A DNA stretch of 64,000 bases from Ilumatobacteraceae bacterium. GTDB lineage: Bacteria; Actinomycetota; Acidimicrobiia; Acidimicrobiales; Ilumatobacteraceae. A program made the position numbers and the translations under genes. This document shows, piece by piece, positions 37,657 to 46,563 of this stretch (its first letter is position 1; each line of letters starts with the position of its first letter). The DNA is taken from positions 1-64,000 of the forward strand of contig JABSQH010000125.1 in assembly GCA_013213745.1 (NCBI GenBank). Reading direction: 5' to 3'. Below the pieces are notes generated by a model. The model was not told the DNA's origin. It ran no database searches and saw only the letters and a list, made by a program, of their open reading frames with translations.

Positions 37657-37691
37657 GTGCGACAGTTGGTGCCCGGCACCTGATGTCGCAC
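37657..37691. repeat. GGTGCC palindromic repeat, copy 4 (variant)
   Basis: An imperfect palindrome opening 'GTGCGACAGTTGGTGCC' and closing 'GGCACCTGATGTCGCAC'. The left arm differs slightly from the other copies. It lies 29 nt after the HD gene and before the ABC exporter. Confidence 0.72.
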
Positions 37692-37751
37692 GAGCGCGGC
37701 GCGTGATTGGGCACCGTGTCAATTGCTGAACGACCTGACAAACTGACGGCG

Positions 37752-38753
37752 ATGTCGCCCACCGCACCAATCGTCACCGAAGGGCTTCAGCGCTACTTCG
37801 GCTCGGGCGACGATCTCGTCAAGGCCGTCGACGGTGTCGACCTCGAGATCAAACCTGGCGAGGTCTTCGGGTTCCTCGGCCCGAACGGGGCGGGGAAGTC
37901 CACCACGGTCCGCATGCTGACCACCCTGCTGCGCCCCACCGGCGGTGCGGCTTTCGTCGCCGGCTACGACATCGTCGCTCAGGCCAACGAGGTGCGCCGC
38001 AACATCGGCGTTGCGCTGCAGGATGCGGCGATCGATCCGCTGATGACCGGTGCCGAGCTGTTGCAGCTCCAGGCCGTGCTCTATGGCTTGCCGCGGAGCC
38101 AGCACCAGACCAAGGCGTCCGAACTGCTCGAGCGCGTCGGGCTCACCGCTGCCGCCGATCGCCGCGTGGGCACCTACTCGGGTGGGATGCGCCGGCGCCT
38201 CGACCTCGCCCTGTCGTTGATCCACGAACCATCGGTGCTGTTCCTTGACGAGCCGACCACGGGCCTCGATCCGCTCAGCCGGATGAACCTGTGGGAAGAG
38301 ATCCGTCGCTTGAACCACGACGGCACCACCGTGCTGCTGACCACGCAGTATCTCGAAGAAGCCGACCAACTCGCCGAGCGCATCGCCATCATCGACCACG
38401 GGGTCATCGTGCGCGAGGGCGAACCAGAAGCCCTCAAGACCAGCGTCGGCTGCCCGACGTTGTTCGTCTCGGTCGAGCGCGACGAAGAGGACACCGCCAC
38501 CGAGGTGCTCGGCCGCTTCGGCGACCTCCGCCCGAGCCACGAAGGCACTCTGGGCGTCGGCCTGTTGCACGGCCCCGGCGAGGTCTCGAACGTCGTGCGC
38601 CAGCTCGACGAGGCCGGTGTGGCGGTGCGCAACCTCGAACTGCACGAGCCAAGCCTCGACGACGTCTTCGCCGAGGCGACCGGCTATCGCCTCGAAGGCG
38701 CTGCCGAGAACCCGGACGGTGGCGACGGGTCAGACGAGGTGGACGACAAATGA
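37752..38753 (+). CDS. ABC-2 type exporter ATP-binding protein (DrrA-like)
   Basis: 333 residues. ATPase motifs: 'FGFLGPNGAGKSTTVRML', Q loop 'IGVALQDAAIDPLMTG', signature 'TYSGGMRRRLDLALSLI', Walker B 'SVLFLDEPTTGLDP' and 'LLTTQYLEEADQLAERI'. The C-terminal 90 residues match the regulatory tail of daunorubicin-resistance DrrA ('LHEPSLDDVFAEATGYRL'). It drives the two permeases that follow with 4-base overlaps. Drug or lipid export is the family role. CAAACT lies 7 nt before ATG 37752. Confidence 0.9.
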   Translation: MSPTAPIVTEGLQRYFGSGDDLVKAVDGVDLEIKPGEVFGFLGPNGAGKSTTVRMLTTLLRPTGGAAFVAGYDIVAQANEVRRNIGVALQDAAIDPLMTGAELLQLQAVLYGLPRSQHQTKASELLERVGLTAAADRRVGTYSGGMRRRLDLALSLIHEPSVLFLDEPTTGLDPLSRMNLWEEIRRLNHDGTTVLLTTQYLEEADQLAERIAIIDHGVIVREGEPEALKTSVGCPTLFVSVERDEEDTATEVLGRFGDLRPSHEGTLGVGLLHGPGEVSNVVRQLDEAGVAVRNLELHEPSLDDVFAEATGYRLEGAAENPDGGDGSDEVDDK

Positions 38754-39565
38754 CCGCCGTCGTCGCCCGGCCGTCGAGTGTCGATCTCGAGCCGTCACTC
38801 GGGGCGCAGACCTGGGAGATGTCGAAGCGGGCGATCATCGCCCTCGCCCGCCAGCCGGCGCTCGTCGTTCCGTCCCTGGTGTTCCCGTTGTTCTTCTTGG
38901 CCCTCGGCTCGTCGTCGTTCGCCCGAGCGATCAATCTGCCCGGGTTCCCCGAGGTCGACTCATACCTCGACTTCGGCGTCGCCGGAGCGATCATGCAGGG
39001 CGTGTTGTTCGGCTCGGTCACCGGCGCTGCGGCGCTGGCCACCGACATCGAGAACGGTTTCTTCGACCGACTGATCGCCTCGCCGGTCGCCCGCCCGAGC
39101 ATCATCGTCGGCCGGCTTGCCGGCGCCATGGCGTTCGGCGCGGCACAAACCGTGTTCTTCCTGGTCGTGTTACTGCCGTTCGGGCTGAACGTCGAAGGTG
39201 GTGTACTCGGCGGCCTGGTGCTCGTGGCGTCTGGCACGCTGATCTCGCTCTGCGTCGGTGCGCTGATGTCGATGATGGCGTTGCGCACCGGCTCATCCGA
39301 GGCCGTCCAGGGCGCGTTTCCGCTGCTGTTCATCCTGCTGTTCTTCTCGTCGGCGTTCTTTCCCCGCCAGACGATGCAGGGCGTCTACGGGGACCTCGCC
39401 GGCTACAACCCGGTGTCGTACATCATCGAAGGCATGCGCGACATCGTCATCGACGGCGTCAGCGCATGGGCCGTGGTGCGCGCCGTGCTGATCCCGGCGG
39501 CACTCTGCGTCTTCACCGTGTTACTGGCGATGCGCTCGATGAACAAGAGGCTCGCCCGCGGATGA
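38750..39565 (+). CDS. ABC-2 type exporter permease (DrrB-like), first
   Basis: 271 residues with six membrane segments, among them 'PALVVPSLVFPLFFLALG', 'AAQTVFFLVVLLPFGLNV' and 'LLFILLFFSSAFFP'. 'NGFFDRLIASPVARPSIIVG' and 'NPVSYIIEGMR' are typical DrrB/ABC-2 marks. The ATG overlaps the stop of the ATPase gene (ATGA) and the stop overlaps the next permease. Confidence 0.88.
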   Translation: MTAVVARPSSVDLEPSLGAQTWEMSKRAIIALARQPALVVPSLVFPLFFLALGSSSFARAINLPGFPEVDSYLDFGVAGAIMQGVLFGSVTGAAALATDIENGFFDRLIASPVARPSIIVGRLAGAMAFGAAQTVFFLVVLLPFGLNVEGGVLGGLVLVASGTLISLCVGALMSMMALRTGSSEAVQGAFPLLFILLFFSSAFFPRQTMQGVYGDLAGYNPVSYIIEGMRDIVIDGVSAWAVVRAVLIPAALCVFTVLLAMRSMNKRLARG

Positions 39566-40395
39566 GCATCGACTCCACCACCCGCACGACGAAGTCGGGC
39601 AGCGGACACAAGCCGCGATCGGTGGCATTCACCGCACTGTGGCCCTCTTCGGTCGGCCTCGGCATGCGCAACGTGCGCAACATCCGCCGTCTCCCCAGCG
39701 CGTTCTTGCCGTCGCTGCTGATGCCGATCATCCAGGCGGTCGCCTTCTCCGGCACGTTCTTCGCGGTCACACAGATCCCCGGATTTCCCACCGATCGGTC
39801 GATCAATTGGTACCTCCCGCTCGGCGTGATACTGGGCTGCGGATTCGCCGGCATCGGCGTCGGCTTCACCACGGTGCGCGACATCGAGTCGGGCTTTTAC
39901 GACCGCCTCCGGATGACGCCGGTGCCACGACTCGCGCTGATCACCGGGCCCACCCTCGGCGCGCTGATCAGAGCGCTGGTGGTGACCACCACCGTGTTCT
40001 TGGTCGGCCTGCTGATCGGCGCCCGACTCACCGACGGCATGCTCGGCCTGCTGATGCTGTATGTGGCCAGCCTGGGCGTGGCCACGCTCGGCACGTTCTG
40101 GGGCCTCGCGCTCGCCTATCGCTTCCGCGACATGCGCGGTGCGGCGATCATGCAGCTCACGTTCTTCCTCGCGCTGTTCCTGTCCGACGCGCAGACGCCG
40201 CTCTCGGTCATGGAGGGCTGGCTGCACGGTGTGGCCAGAGTCAATCCGTTCACCAACATCTTGCGCCTCGGCCGCCAAGGCTTCCTCGGCGACGTCACCT
40301 GGGCCAACACGTGGGGCGGCCTCGTCGCCATCGCCGCAATCTGCGCGCTGACGTTGTGGTTCGCCGTCGCCAGCCTGAACCGACTCCGCGACTGA
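39562..40395 (+). CDS. ABC-2 type exporter permease, second
   Basis: 277 residues, six membrane segments ('LPSLLMPIIQAVAFSGTFFA', 'ALVVTTTVFLVGLLIGARL', 'GLVAIAAICALTLWFAVASL'). 'ESGFYDRLRMTPVPRLALI' and 'RVNPFTNILRLGRQG' parallel the first permease, so the exporter is a heterodimer of permeases with one ATPase. It overlaps both neighbours by 1-4 bases. Confidence 0.87.
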   Translation: MSIDSTTRTTKSGSGHKPRSVAFTALWPSSVGLGMRNVRNIRRLPSAFLPSLLMPIIQAVAFSGTFFAVTQIPGFPTDRSINWYLPLGVILGCGFAGIGVGFTTVRDIESGFYDRLRMTPVPRLALITGPTLGALIRALVVTTTVFLVGLLIGARLTDGMLGLLMLYVASLGVATLGTFWGLALAYRFRDMRGAAIMQLTFFLALFLSDAQTPLSVMEGWLHGVARVNPFTNILRLGRQGFLGDVTWANTWGGLVAIAAICALTLWFAVASLNRLRD

Positions 40396-41063
40396 TGCGC
40401 ACCCACGTCCTCGTCGACCTCGACGGCACGATCTCGGACTCTTCGGTCGGCATCGCCCGATCGCTGCAGCACGCCTTCCGCACCTGCGGATACCGTCCAC
40501 CGACCGACGCGGAAGTGCGCGCCGCCATCGGCCCACCGTTCGAGATCACCTTCCCGAAGATGGGCATTCCCGAACGCGACATCGAGCGCGTCATCACGGC
40601 ATACCGCCAGCGTTACGAGGACATCGGCCTGTTCGAAAACGAGATGTACGACGGCATCGGCGCCATGCTCACCGAGCTCGGTGAGCAGTACACGTTGGCG
40701 CTGGCCACCGCCAAGCCCCAACACTCCGCCGTGCGGATCACCGAGCACTTCGGCCTCACCGACCACTTCGCGTACCAAGCCGGCGCCAGCCCCGAGGTGG
40801 CGTCGGGCCGGCGCACCAAAGCCGACGTCATCGGCCACGCGTTCGACCAGCTCGGCATCGACGCCGGCGGTCACGTCGTGATGCTCGGCGACCGCGACCA
40901 CGACGTCGAAGGCGCAACCGCCCACGGCATCGACTGCATCGGGGTCACATGGGGATTCGGCTCACCCGCCGAGCTCCGCGACGCTGGCGCCGTCGCCGTC
41001 GTCGATCGACCGAGCGACGTTGCAGCTGCGGTGTCAGCGACCTACCGTTCGGGGCAACGATGA
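40395..41063 (+). CDS. HAD-superfamily phosphatase (phosphoglycolate-phosphatase-like)
   Basis: 222 residues. Motif I 'HVLVDLDGTISDSSVGIA', cap region 'FEITFPKMGIPERDIERVI', motif II 'YTLALATAKPQHSAV', motif IV 'HVVMLGDRDHDVEGATAHG' and 'IGVTWGFGSPAELRDAGA'. The architecture is that of PGP/Gph-type HAD enzymes. The start shares a base with the previous stop and its stop overlaps the next start (ATGA), making it part of the exporter operon. The substrate is unknown. Confidence 0.82.
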   Translation: MRTHVLVDLDGTISDSSVGIARSLQHAFRTCGYRPPTDAEVRAAIGPPFEITFPKMGIPERDIERVITAYRQRYEDIGLFENEMYDGIGAMLTELGEQYTLALATAKPQHSAVRITEHFGLTDHFAYQAGASPEVASGRRTKADVIGHAFDQLGIDAGGHVVMLGDRDHDVEGATAHGIDCIGVTWGFGSPAELRDAGAVAVVDRPSDVAAAVSATYRSGQR

Positions 41064-41524
41064 GTACCGCCTTCGAGCCGAACGTGTCGCCAGACGACGC
41101 CGAGCCGTCGGCGGCTGCGATTCCCCGGTCGAGCGCGGGTGCACCTGCGACGGTGCCAAGCATCAGCGACCGGCCCGCCGACCGCTTCATGCGCCGCTTG
41201 CTCTGGCTGCCAGAAGGCACCACGTCGACGGCGGCTGAAGCCCGCTCGGCCTTCCAGAAGTCGCTGCTCGTCACCACCTGCCGATGTCTGCTGATGTACA
41301 TCGTCTTGCCGTTCGTGCTGCCCGCAGTGGGAATCGCCCGCGGGGTCGGACCAGCGATCGGGCTGGCGATCGGGCTCGTCGCCATCGTGTCGATCGTCTA
41401 CTCGATTCGTCGATTCTGGCGGGCCAACCACTCCAAACGCTGGCACTACACCGTTTTCGGCACGGTCATCATCGGGTTTCTGATCTACCTCTCGGTGAAA
41501 GACATCGTCACGCTGCTGACCTGA
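41060..41524 (+). CDS. Small membrane protein, unknown function
   Basis: 154 residues. Residues 1-60 are acidic and disordered; residues about 73-94 ('CRCLLMYIVLPFVLPAVGIA'), 99-117 and 131-147 are membrane segments. 'RRFWRANHSKRWHYTVFGTV' lies between the last two. I recall similar uncharacterised actinobacterial membrane proteins but cannot name the family. It closes the ABC-exporter/HAD operon. Confidence 0.7.
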   Translation: MSTAFEPNVSPDDAEPSAAAIPRSSAGAPATVPSISDRPADRFMRRLLWLPEGTTSTAAEARSAFQKSLLVTTCRCLLMYIVLPFVLPAVGIARGVGPAIGLAIGLVAIVSIVYSIRRFWRANHSKRWHYTVFGTVIIGFLIYLSVKDIVTLLT

Positions 41525-41593
41525 CCCCCGGATGTAACGCGCGGCGCGCGAATGGGGCATGATGTGGGAGTTCGTCGACCACTGGGGGGTTTC

Positions 41594-42058
41594 GTGAACG
41601 TCACACTGACGATCAACGGCACAGCACATACCTACGATCTCGAGCCGCGGACGCTGTTAGTGCAGCTGATCCGCGAGCACGCCGGGCTCACCGGCACGAA
41701 CATCGGTTGCGACACATCGTCGTGCGGGGCCTGTTCGGTCCACCTCGACGGCGAGGCGGTGAAGAGCTGCACGTTGCTCGCAGTACAGGCCGATGGTGCC
41801 GACGTCACCACGATCGAAGGCATGGCGTCGGCCGACGGCACGATGCACCCGGTACAGCAGGCATTCATGGACGAGCACGGCCTGCAGTGCGGGTTCTGCA
41901 CGCCGGGGATGGTGATGGCGGCCTCGAGCCTGCTGGCCGAGAACCCCAGCCCGACCGACGAGGACGTGCGCATCGGGCTCGAAGGCAACCTGTGCCGTTG
42001 CACCGGGTACCACAACATCGTCAAAGCGGTGCTCACAGCATCGGGGGCGGACCAATGA
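41594..42058 (+). CDS. [2Fe-2S] small subunit of molybdenum hydroxylase (CoxS-like)
   Basis: 154 residues. Plant-type cluster ligands are in '[20 protein letters not shown]' and 'KSC'; the second, helical cluster is in '[16 protein letters not shown]' and '[16 protein letters not shown]'. It passes electrons from the molybdenum site to the FAD subunit. GTG 41594 follows a 'GGGGGG' ribosome site. The stop overlaps the FAD-subunit start (ATGA). Confidence 0.92.
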   Translation: MNVTLTINGTAHTYDLEPRTLLVQLIREHAGLTGTNIGCDTSSCGACSVHLDGEAVKSCTLLAVQADGADVTTIEGMASADGTMHPVQQAFMDEHGLQCGFCTPGMVMAASSLLAENPSPTDEDVRIGLEGNLCRCTGYHNIVKAVLTASGADQ

Positions 42059-42879
42059 TCCCCGCACCATTCGATTACGTCCGGGCCGAGTCGACCGAAG
42101 AGGCGATCGCGCTCGTCGGCCAACACGGCGACGAATCCAAGTTCATCGCCGGCGGGCACAGCTTGTTGCCGCTGATGAAACTGCGTCTGGCCCAACCGAG
42201 CGTGCTGATCGACATCGGCCGCGTCACCGACCTGTCGTACGTCCGTGACGCAGGCGACCACGTGGCGATCGGTGCCCTTACCCGGCACATGGACGTGGAA
42301 ACGTCCGAGGTGTTGCGCGAGCACGCTCCATTGCTGGCCCACGCCACGAGTCATGTCGGTGACCCGCAGGTACGCCACCGCGGCACGATCGGCGGCTCGA
42401 TCGCGCACGCCGATCCGGCGTCTGATCTTCCTGCCGTCGCACTTGCCTTGGGTGCTACCTACGTCGCGCAGGGGCCGAACGGCACCCGCGAAATCGCTGC
42501 TGCCGATTTCGCCACGTCGTATCTCGAGTCAGCGCTCGCCGACGACGAGCTGCTCACCGAGATCCGGGTGCCGAAAATGAACGGCGCCGGCTGGGGCTTC
42601 GAGAAGTTCAATCGCCGCGCTCAGGACTGGGCGATCGTCGGCGTTGCTGCGTGGCGCCGCAACGGCGATGCCGGTGTGGCCCTGGTGAACATGGGCTCGA
42701 CGCCGGTGTTGGCGACCGGGGTCGTCTCGGCGCTCGCCGACGGTGCATCGGTGGCCGATGCCGCACAACTGGCCGCAGACGGCACCGACCCGCAACCCGA
42801 TCTGAACGCCAGTATCGAGTATCGCCAGCATCTCGCCCGGGCCCTGACCAAGCGGGCGCTCGACATCGCATCGAGCTAG
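42055..42879 (+). CDS. FAD-binding medium subunit of molybdenum hydroxylase (CoxM-like)
   Basis: 274 residues. FAD motifs are '[18 protein letters not shown]' and '[19 protein letters not shown]', the two CoxM signatures. '[18 protein letters not shown]' is the conserved C-terminal block. With the small subunit here and the large subunit at 34750 it would complete an L-M-S heterotrimer. The order S-M with L elsewhere is unusual for cox operons. Confidence 0.9.
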   Translation: MIPAPFDYVRAESTEEAIALVGQHGDESKFIAGGHSLLPLMKLRLAQPSVLIDIGRVTDLSYVRDAGDHVAIGALTRHMDVETSEVLREHAPLLAHATSHVGDPQVRHRGTIGGSIAHADPASDLPAVALALGATYVAQGPNGTREIAAADFATSYLESALADDELLTEIRVPKMNGAGWGFEKFNRRAQDWAIVGVAAWRRNGDAGVALVNMGSTPVLATGVVSALADGASVADAAQLAADGTDPQPDLNASIEYRQHLARALTKRALDIASS

Positions 42880-42924
42880 CAATCCAACGCGGCGTCATCC
42901 GCGGTCCGACCCCAGCTGTGACGC

Positions 42925-43650
42925 CTACTGCAACCCGACGTACGACCCGCCGTCGACCGGGAGGTGGACACCGGTGGTGAATCTGGCGTGCTCGCTGCAC
43001 AAGAACGCCACGATCGCCCCGAAGTCGCTCGCCGCGCCCGTGCGCATCTGGGCCAGCGCATCGCCGTAGAGGGCCTCGGTACGACCCGTGGCATGCAATC
43101 CCGGTTGCACGCTGTTGACGGTCACGCCGTCGTCGGCGAGTTCCAGGGCCAGCGTCTTCAAGAACGCGGTCGCCCCGGCACGTGCCGTGTTCGACAGGAT
43201 CAAGGTGCCGATCGGTTGGCGCACCGACACCGACGTAATCGCCACGACCCGCCCCCAACCGCGGTCACGCATCGCAGGAACTGCGGCCTTACACATCGCT
43301 ACGACCGACATCAGGTTCAGGTCGAGCGCGTCGGGGTAAGCATCGACCGGCGTCGATTCGAACGTGCCGGGCGGCGGACCGCCCGCATTCGGAACGAGAA
43401 TGTCCACGCCGCCAAGCGCCGCAGCGGCGTCGTCGACAAAACCGGCGGCGCCCTCTGGACTCGACACGTCGGCGACGATCGGGACGCAGCCGTTGCCGAT
43501 GTCAGCTGCTGCTGCCTCGACGCGTTCGGTGGTCCGACCGCAGATCGCCACCTGGACGCCTTCTGCCGCCAAGGCCCGAGCCGACTCCAGTCCGAGGCCC
43601 GAGGTTGCTGCAGCGACGGCCGCGCGGCGACCGGAGATTCCGAGGTCCAT
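42925..43650 (-). CDS. Short-chain dehydrogenase/reductase family protein lacking the usual Tyr
   Basis: 241 residues. The Rossmann loop is 'AAVAAATSGLGLESARALAA', with 'ILVPNAGGPPPGTFE' (NAG motif) and the catalytic Ser in 'VVAITSVSVRQPIG'. The YxxxK motif is replaced: 'LILSNTARAGATAFLKTL' has Asn where Tyr is expected. A known SDR branch shares this 'SN..RA' form, so the gene is not necessarily dead, but ordinary reductase chemistry is doubtful. It lies 19 nt after glgX on the same strand, yet has its own TAACGT hexamer 6 nt upstream. Confidence 0.82.
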   Translation of the reverse strand: MDLGISGRRAAVAAATSGLGLESARALAAEGVQVAICGRTTERVEAAAADIGNGCVPIVADVSSPEGAAGFVDDAAAALGGVDILVPNAGGPPPGTFESTPVDAYPDALDLNLMSVVAMCKAAVPAMRDRGWGRVVAITSVSVRQPIGTLILSNTARAGATAFLKTLALELADDGVTVNSVQPGLHATGRTEALYGDALAQMRTGAASDFGAIVAFLCSEHARFTTGVHLPVDGGSYVGLQ

Positions 43651-43656
43651 GCCCGC

Positions 43657-43662
43657 ACGTTA
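43657..43662 (-). promoter_or_regulatory. Leaderless-type -10 hexamer (SDR gene)
   Basis: TAACGT on the minus strand, 6 nt before ATG 43650, inside the 19-nt gap after glgX. Confidence 0.42.
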
Positions 43663-43669
43663 CGGCGCG

Positions 43670-45553
43670 TCAGCCCCGCGCCGACGACGTGAGGACGACG
43701 ATCGACCGACCGTCGACCCGTACCGACTCTGCAATCGGCTCACGGCGACCGCTGACGCTTTCGTCGGCATGGTCGAGATGGTGGTCGACGAATCCAGGGA
43801 TCGAGCCGCCCTCGTCGGCCGTGTCGATCAACACCCACCACGGCCCGGGGGCCTGCACGACGAAGGTCAACTCTTCCCACCACATGTTGGCCATCACGTA
43901 CAGATCGCCGACATGCCACGCCACCGCGCGCGCCGCGCCGGAGACGTCGGGCGGACCGTCGGTACCGAACCACTCGATCCGGCTCCCCCACCAGTCGCCG
44001 TCGGCGAAGATCGGGCGCGCGGTGCGTGCGGCGATCAGTCGCCGCACGAAGCGCTCGTGGTCGCCCCAGGCCGTTCGCCGATTCCAGTCGATCCAACTGA
44101 TCTCATTGTCCTGGTTGTAGGCGTTGTTGTTGCCATGCTGCGTCCTGGCGAACTCGTCGCCGGCGACGAACATCGGCGTGCCGTGACTGAGCAGGAGCAG
44201 GCACGCGGCATTGCGCAGCTGCCGGCGGCGGAGCGACATCACTCGGTCGGGGACCCCGTCGTCGCCCTCCCACCCGCAGTTCCACGACCGGTTGTCGTCG
44301 TGGCCATCGGTGTTGTCCCAACCGTTGGCGTCGTTGTGCTTGCGGTCGTAGGCGACGAGGTCGTACATCGTGAACCCGTCGTGGGCCGTGAGAAAGTTGA
44401 TCGACGTCGCCGGTGTGTCGAAGAGGTCAGGGCTGCCCTCGACACGGTGCATCATCGCCGCCACGACCCCGGCCTCGCCGCGCAAGAAACTGCGCATGTC
44501 GTCGCGAAACCGCCCGTTCCACTGCGCCCATCGAGGATCGGGAAAGTCGCGACCCAACAGGTACCGGGCGAGGTCCCACGGCTCGGCCACCAGCGCCACG
44601 CCGCGTCGCTGCGCCCAATCACCGATCGAGTGAACGAACTCCGGACTTCGAGCCAACACCGCTGCGAGATCGAAGCGAAATCCGTCGACGCCGAGGTCGG
44701 CGAGTCGATCGAGACCGGCCATCACGAGATCGCGAGCCGGTGCGGATGTGGCGTCGATGATGTTGCCGGTCCCGGCATCGTTCACGTACGAGCCGTCGGG
44801 GTGCAATGCGTAGTACTCGCCTTCGCCGAGGCCGCGCAGGGTGTACGTCGGGCCGTCCCGGCCGGACTCGGTGGTGTGGTTGACCACCACATCGAGCCAT
44901 ACCTCGATGTCGAGGGCATGCGCCGCAGTCACGAGCGCCGCAAGTTCGGCCGCCGCGTCAGGTCTCGCGGCATAGCCGCGATGGACGGCGCCGAACACGA
45001 GCGGCATGTACCCCCAGTAGTTGCCTTCGTCAGGGTCGTACTGGTGCACCGGCAACAGTTCCAGCACGCTCACACCGAGATCGGCAATGCGTGGCAGCTC
45101 GTCGATCAGCGCGGTGAACGTGCCAGCGTCGGAGCGATCACGTCGCATCGTCGCTCCACGAACATGTGCTTCGTACACGACGCGCGGGCGCGTCGAGCGG
45201 CGAGGACGACTCGGCGACGGCCAGCGACGAGCAACAGCACGCGGGGCGATGTCGATGTTGTCGACCGACGACGCTTCGGCCGCCGCACGGGAGTGCGCCG
45301 GCGGGAACCACACCTCGGTTGCGTCGGGGTCGACGAGCAGCCGCTTCGGATCGAAGCCCAGAGCCGGCTCGCCGACGGCCTGCAATCCGTACACATCACC
45401 GTCCGCGACCGAACCGACCCACTCGTCGCCAACCCGACGCAGCGGTGTCCGCCGCCACTGCGGAGCCGTGGCTTCGGCGGCGACAAGCAAGGTGACCGAC
45501 TGTGCGCCCGGGGCATGCACCCGAACCTCGATCCGCGCCGCCTCACCAGACAT
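43670..45553 (-). CDS. glgX: Glycogen debranching enzyme GlgX-type (GH13)
   Basis: 627 residues. The N-terminal beta-sandwich covers residues 1-100. The GH13 barrel carries 'YEAHVRGATMRRD', region I 'DVVVNHTTES', region II 'GVDGFRFDLAAVL' with the nucleophile Asp, region III 'VALVAEPWDLARYL' with the Glu and region IV 'NFLTAHDGFTMYDLVAYD'. 'NNAYNQDNEISWIDWN' is typical of GlgX/TreX. It trims alpha-1,6 branches of phosphorylase-limit glycogen. It is shorter than E. coli GlgX mainly at the ends. AACACT lies 7 nt before the ATG. Confidence 0.9.
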   Translation of the reverse strand: MSGEAARIEVRVHAPGAQSVTLLVAAEATAPQWRRTPLRRVGDEWVGSVADGDVYGLQAVGEPALGFDPKRLLVDPDATEVWFPPAHSRAAAEASSVDNIDIAPRAVARRWPSPSRPRRSTRPRVVYEAHVRGATMRRDRSDAGTFTALIDELPRIADLGVSVLELLPVHQYDPDEGNYWGYMPLVFGAVHRGYAARPDAAAELAALVTAAHALDIEVWLDVVVNHTTESGRDGPTYTLRGLGEGEYYALHPDGSYVNDAGTGNIIDATSAPARDLVMAGLDRLADLGVDGFRFDLAAVLARSPEFVHSIGDWAQRRGVALVAEPWDLARYLLGRDFPDPRWAQWNGRFRDDMRSFLRGEAGVVAAMMHRVEGSPDLFDTPATSINFLTAHDGFTMYDLVAYDRKHNDANGWDNTDGHDDNRSWNCGWEGDDGVPDRVMSLRRRQLRNAACLLLLSHGTPMFVAGDEFARTQHGNNNAYNQDNEISWIDWNRRTAWGDHERFVRRLIAARTARPIFADGDWWGSRIEWFGTDGPPDVSGAARAVAWHVGDLYVMANMWWEELTFVVQAPGPWWVLIDTADEGGSIPGFVDHHLDHADESVSGRREPIAESVRVDGRSIVVLTSSARG

Positions 45554-45596
45554 CGGCCCTAGTGTTCCAGCTGCGGGGTCTCACCTCGGTCGCCAG

Positions 45597-45602
45597 TATC
45601 GT
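45597..45602 (+). promoter_or_regulatory. Leaderless-type -10 hexamer (MoxR gene)
   Basis: TATCGT, 7 nt, then ATG 45610. It lies in the 56-bp divergent gap with glgX and would start the moxR-VWA-xdhC operon. Confidence 0.5.
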
Positions 45603-45609
45603 TCGGCGA

Positions 45610-46563
45610 ATGACGCCGAGCGAGGTCTCCACGGCGCTGAGCGCAACGGGCTACCTCCCCGACGACGGCATCGCCACTGCGGTGTTTCTCGCCCTCGAAC
45701 TGCAGCGACCGCTCCTTCTCGAGGGCGAAGCCGGTGTCGGCAAGACCGAACTCGCCAAGGCGCTGGCCCAACTCACCGGCGGTCGGCTGATCCGATTGCA
45801 GTGTTACGAAGGCATCGACGTCGCTCAAGCTGTGTACGACTGGGATTACTCCCGCCAGCTCCTGCATCTCCGTGCCGCCGAGGCGACCGGCGAGACCGAC
45901 CATCGTTCGGCCGATGCGCTCGAAGCGGAGTTGTACGGCGAGCGGTTCCTCATCAAGCGGGCGATCCTCGAGGCGATCGAACCGATCGAAGGGCCACCTC
46001 CGGTGTTGTTGATCGATGAAATCGACCGCGCCGACGATGAGTTCGAGGCCTACCTGTTGGAGGTGCTGTCCGACTACCAGGTGACCATCCCCGAGATCGG
46101 CGTCGTGCGGGCCGATCGACCACCACTGGTCGTGCTCACGTCGAACCGCACACGCGACGTCCACGACGCGCTCAAGCGGCGCTGTCTCTACCACTGGGTG
46201 GAGCATCCGTCGTTCGACCGTGAGGTGGCGATCGTCCAGCTCCGGGTCCCCGACATCGATGCCACGCTGGCCCGCGAGATCGCCGCGGCGGCCGGCGCCC
46301 TACGCGATCTCGATCTCTACAAGCCGCCCGGCGTCGCCGAAACCATCGATTGGGCGGCTGCGGTGTTTCGCCTGGGCGCCAACTCGATCGACGAACACCT
46401 CGCCGCCGTCACGCTCGGCACCGTCGTCAAGTACCGCGAAGACGAGCGGCGGGTGATCGAACACGGCCTCGACGAAGTCGTCGCCGCCGCCGTGCGCCGT
46501 GCCGGCGCCGATGCCGCAACGCTGTTCGACCCCCCGTTGCCGCCACCGGCGGCGGACGAATGA
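45610..46563 (+). CDS. MoxR-family AAA+ ATPase (CoxD-type)
   Basis: 317 residues. Walker A 'LLLEGEAGVGKTELAKAL', 'LQCYEGIDVAQAVYDWDYSR' (the MoxR pore region), Walker B 'PVLLIDEIDRADDEFEAYLL' and sensor I 'LVVLTSNRTRDVHDALKRR'. CoxD-type MoxR proteins work with a VWA protein to sulfurate or mature the molybdenum-copper site of CO dehydrogenase; the same pairing is seen here. The stop overlaps the VWA gene (ATGA). Confidence 0.9.
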   Translation: MTPSEVSTALSATGYLPDDGIATAVFLALELQRPLLLEGEAGVGKTELAKALAQLTGGRLIRLQCYEGIDVAQAVYDWDYSRQLLHLRAAEATGETDHRSADALEAELYGERFLIKRAILEAIEPIEGPPPVLLIDEIDRADDEFEAYLLEVLSDYQVTIPEIGVVRADRPPLVVLTSNRTRDVHDALKRRCLYHWVEHPSFDREVAIVQLRVPDIDATLAREIAAAAGALRDLDLYKPPGVAETIDWAAAVFRLGANSIDEHLAAVTLGTVVKYREDERRVIEHGLDEVVAAAVRRAGADAATLFDPPLPPPAADE

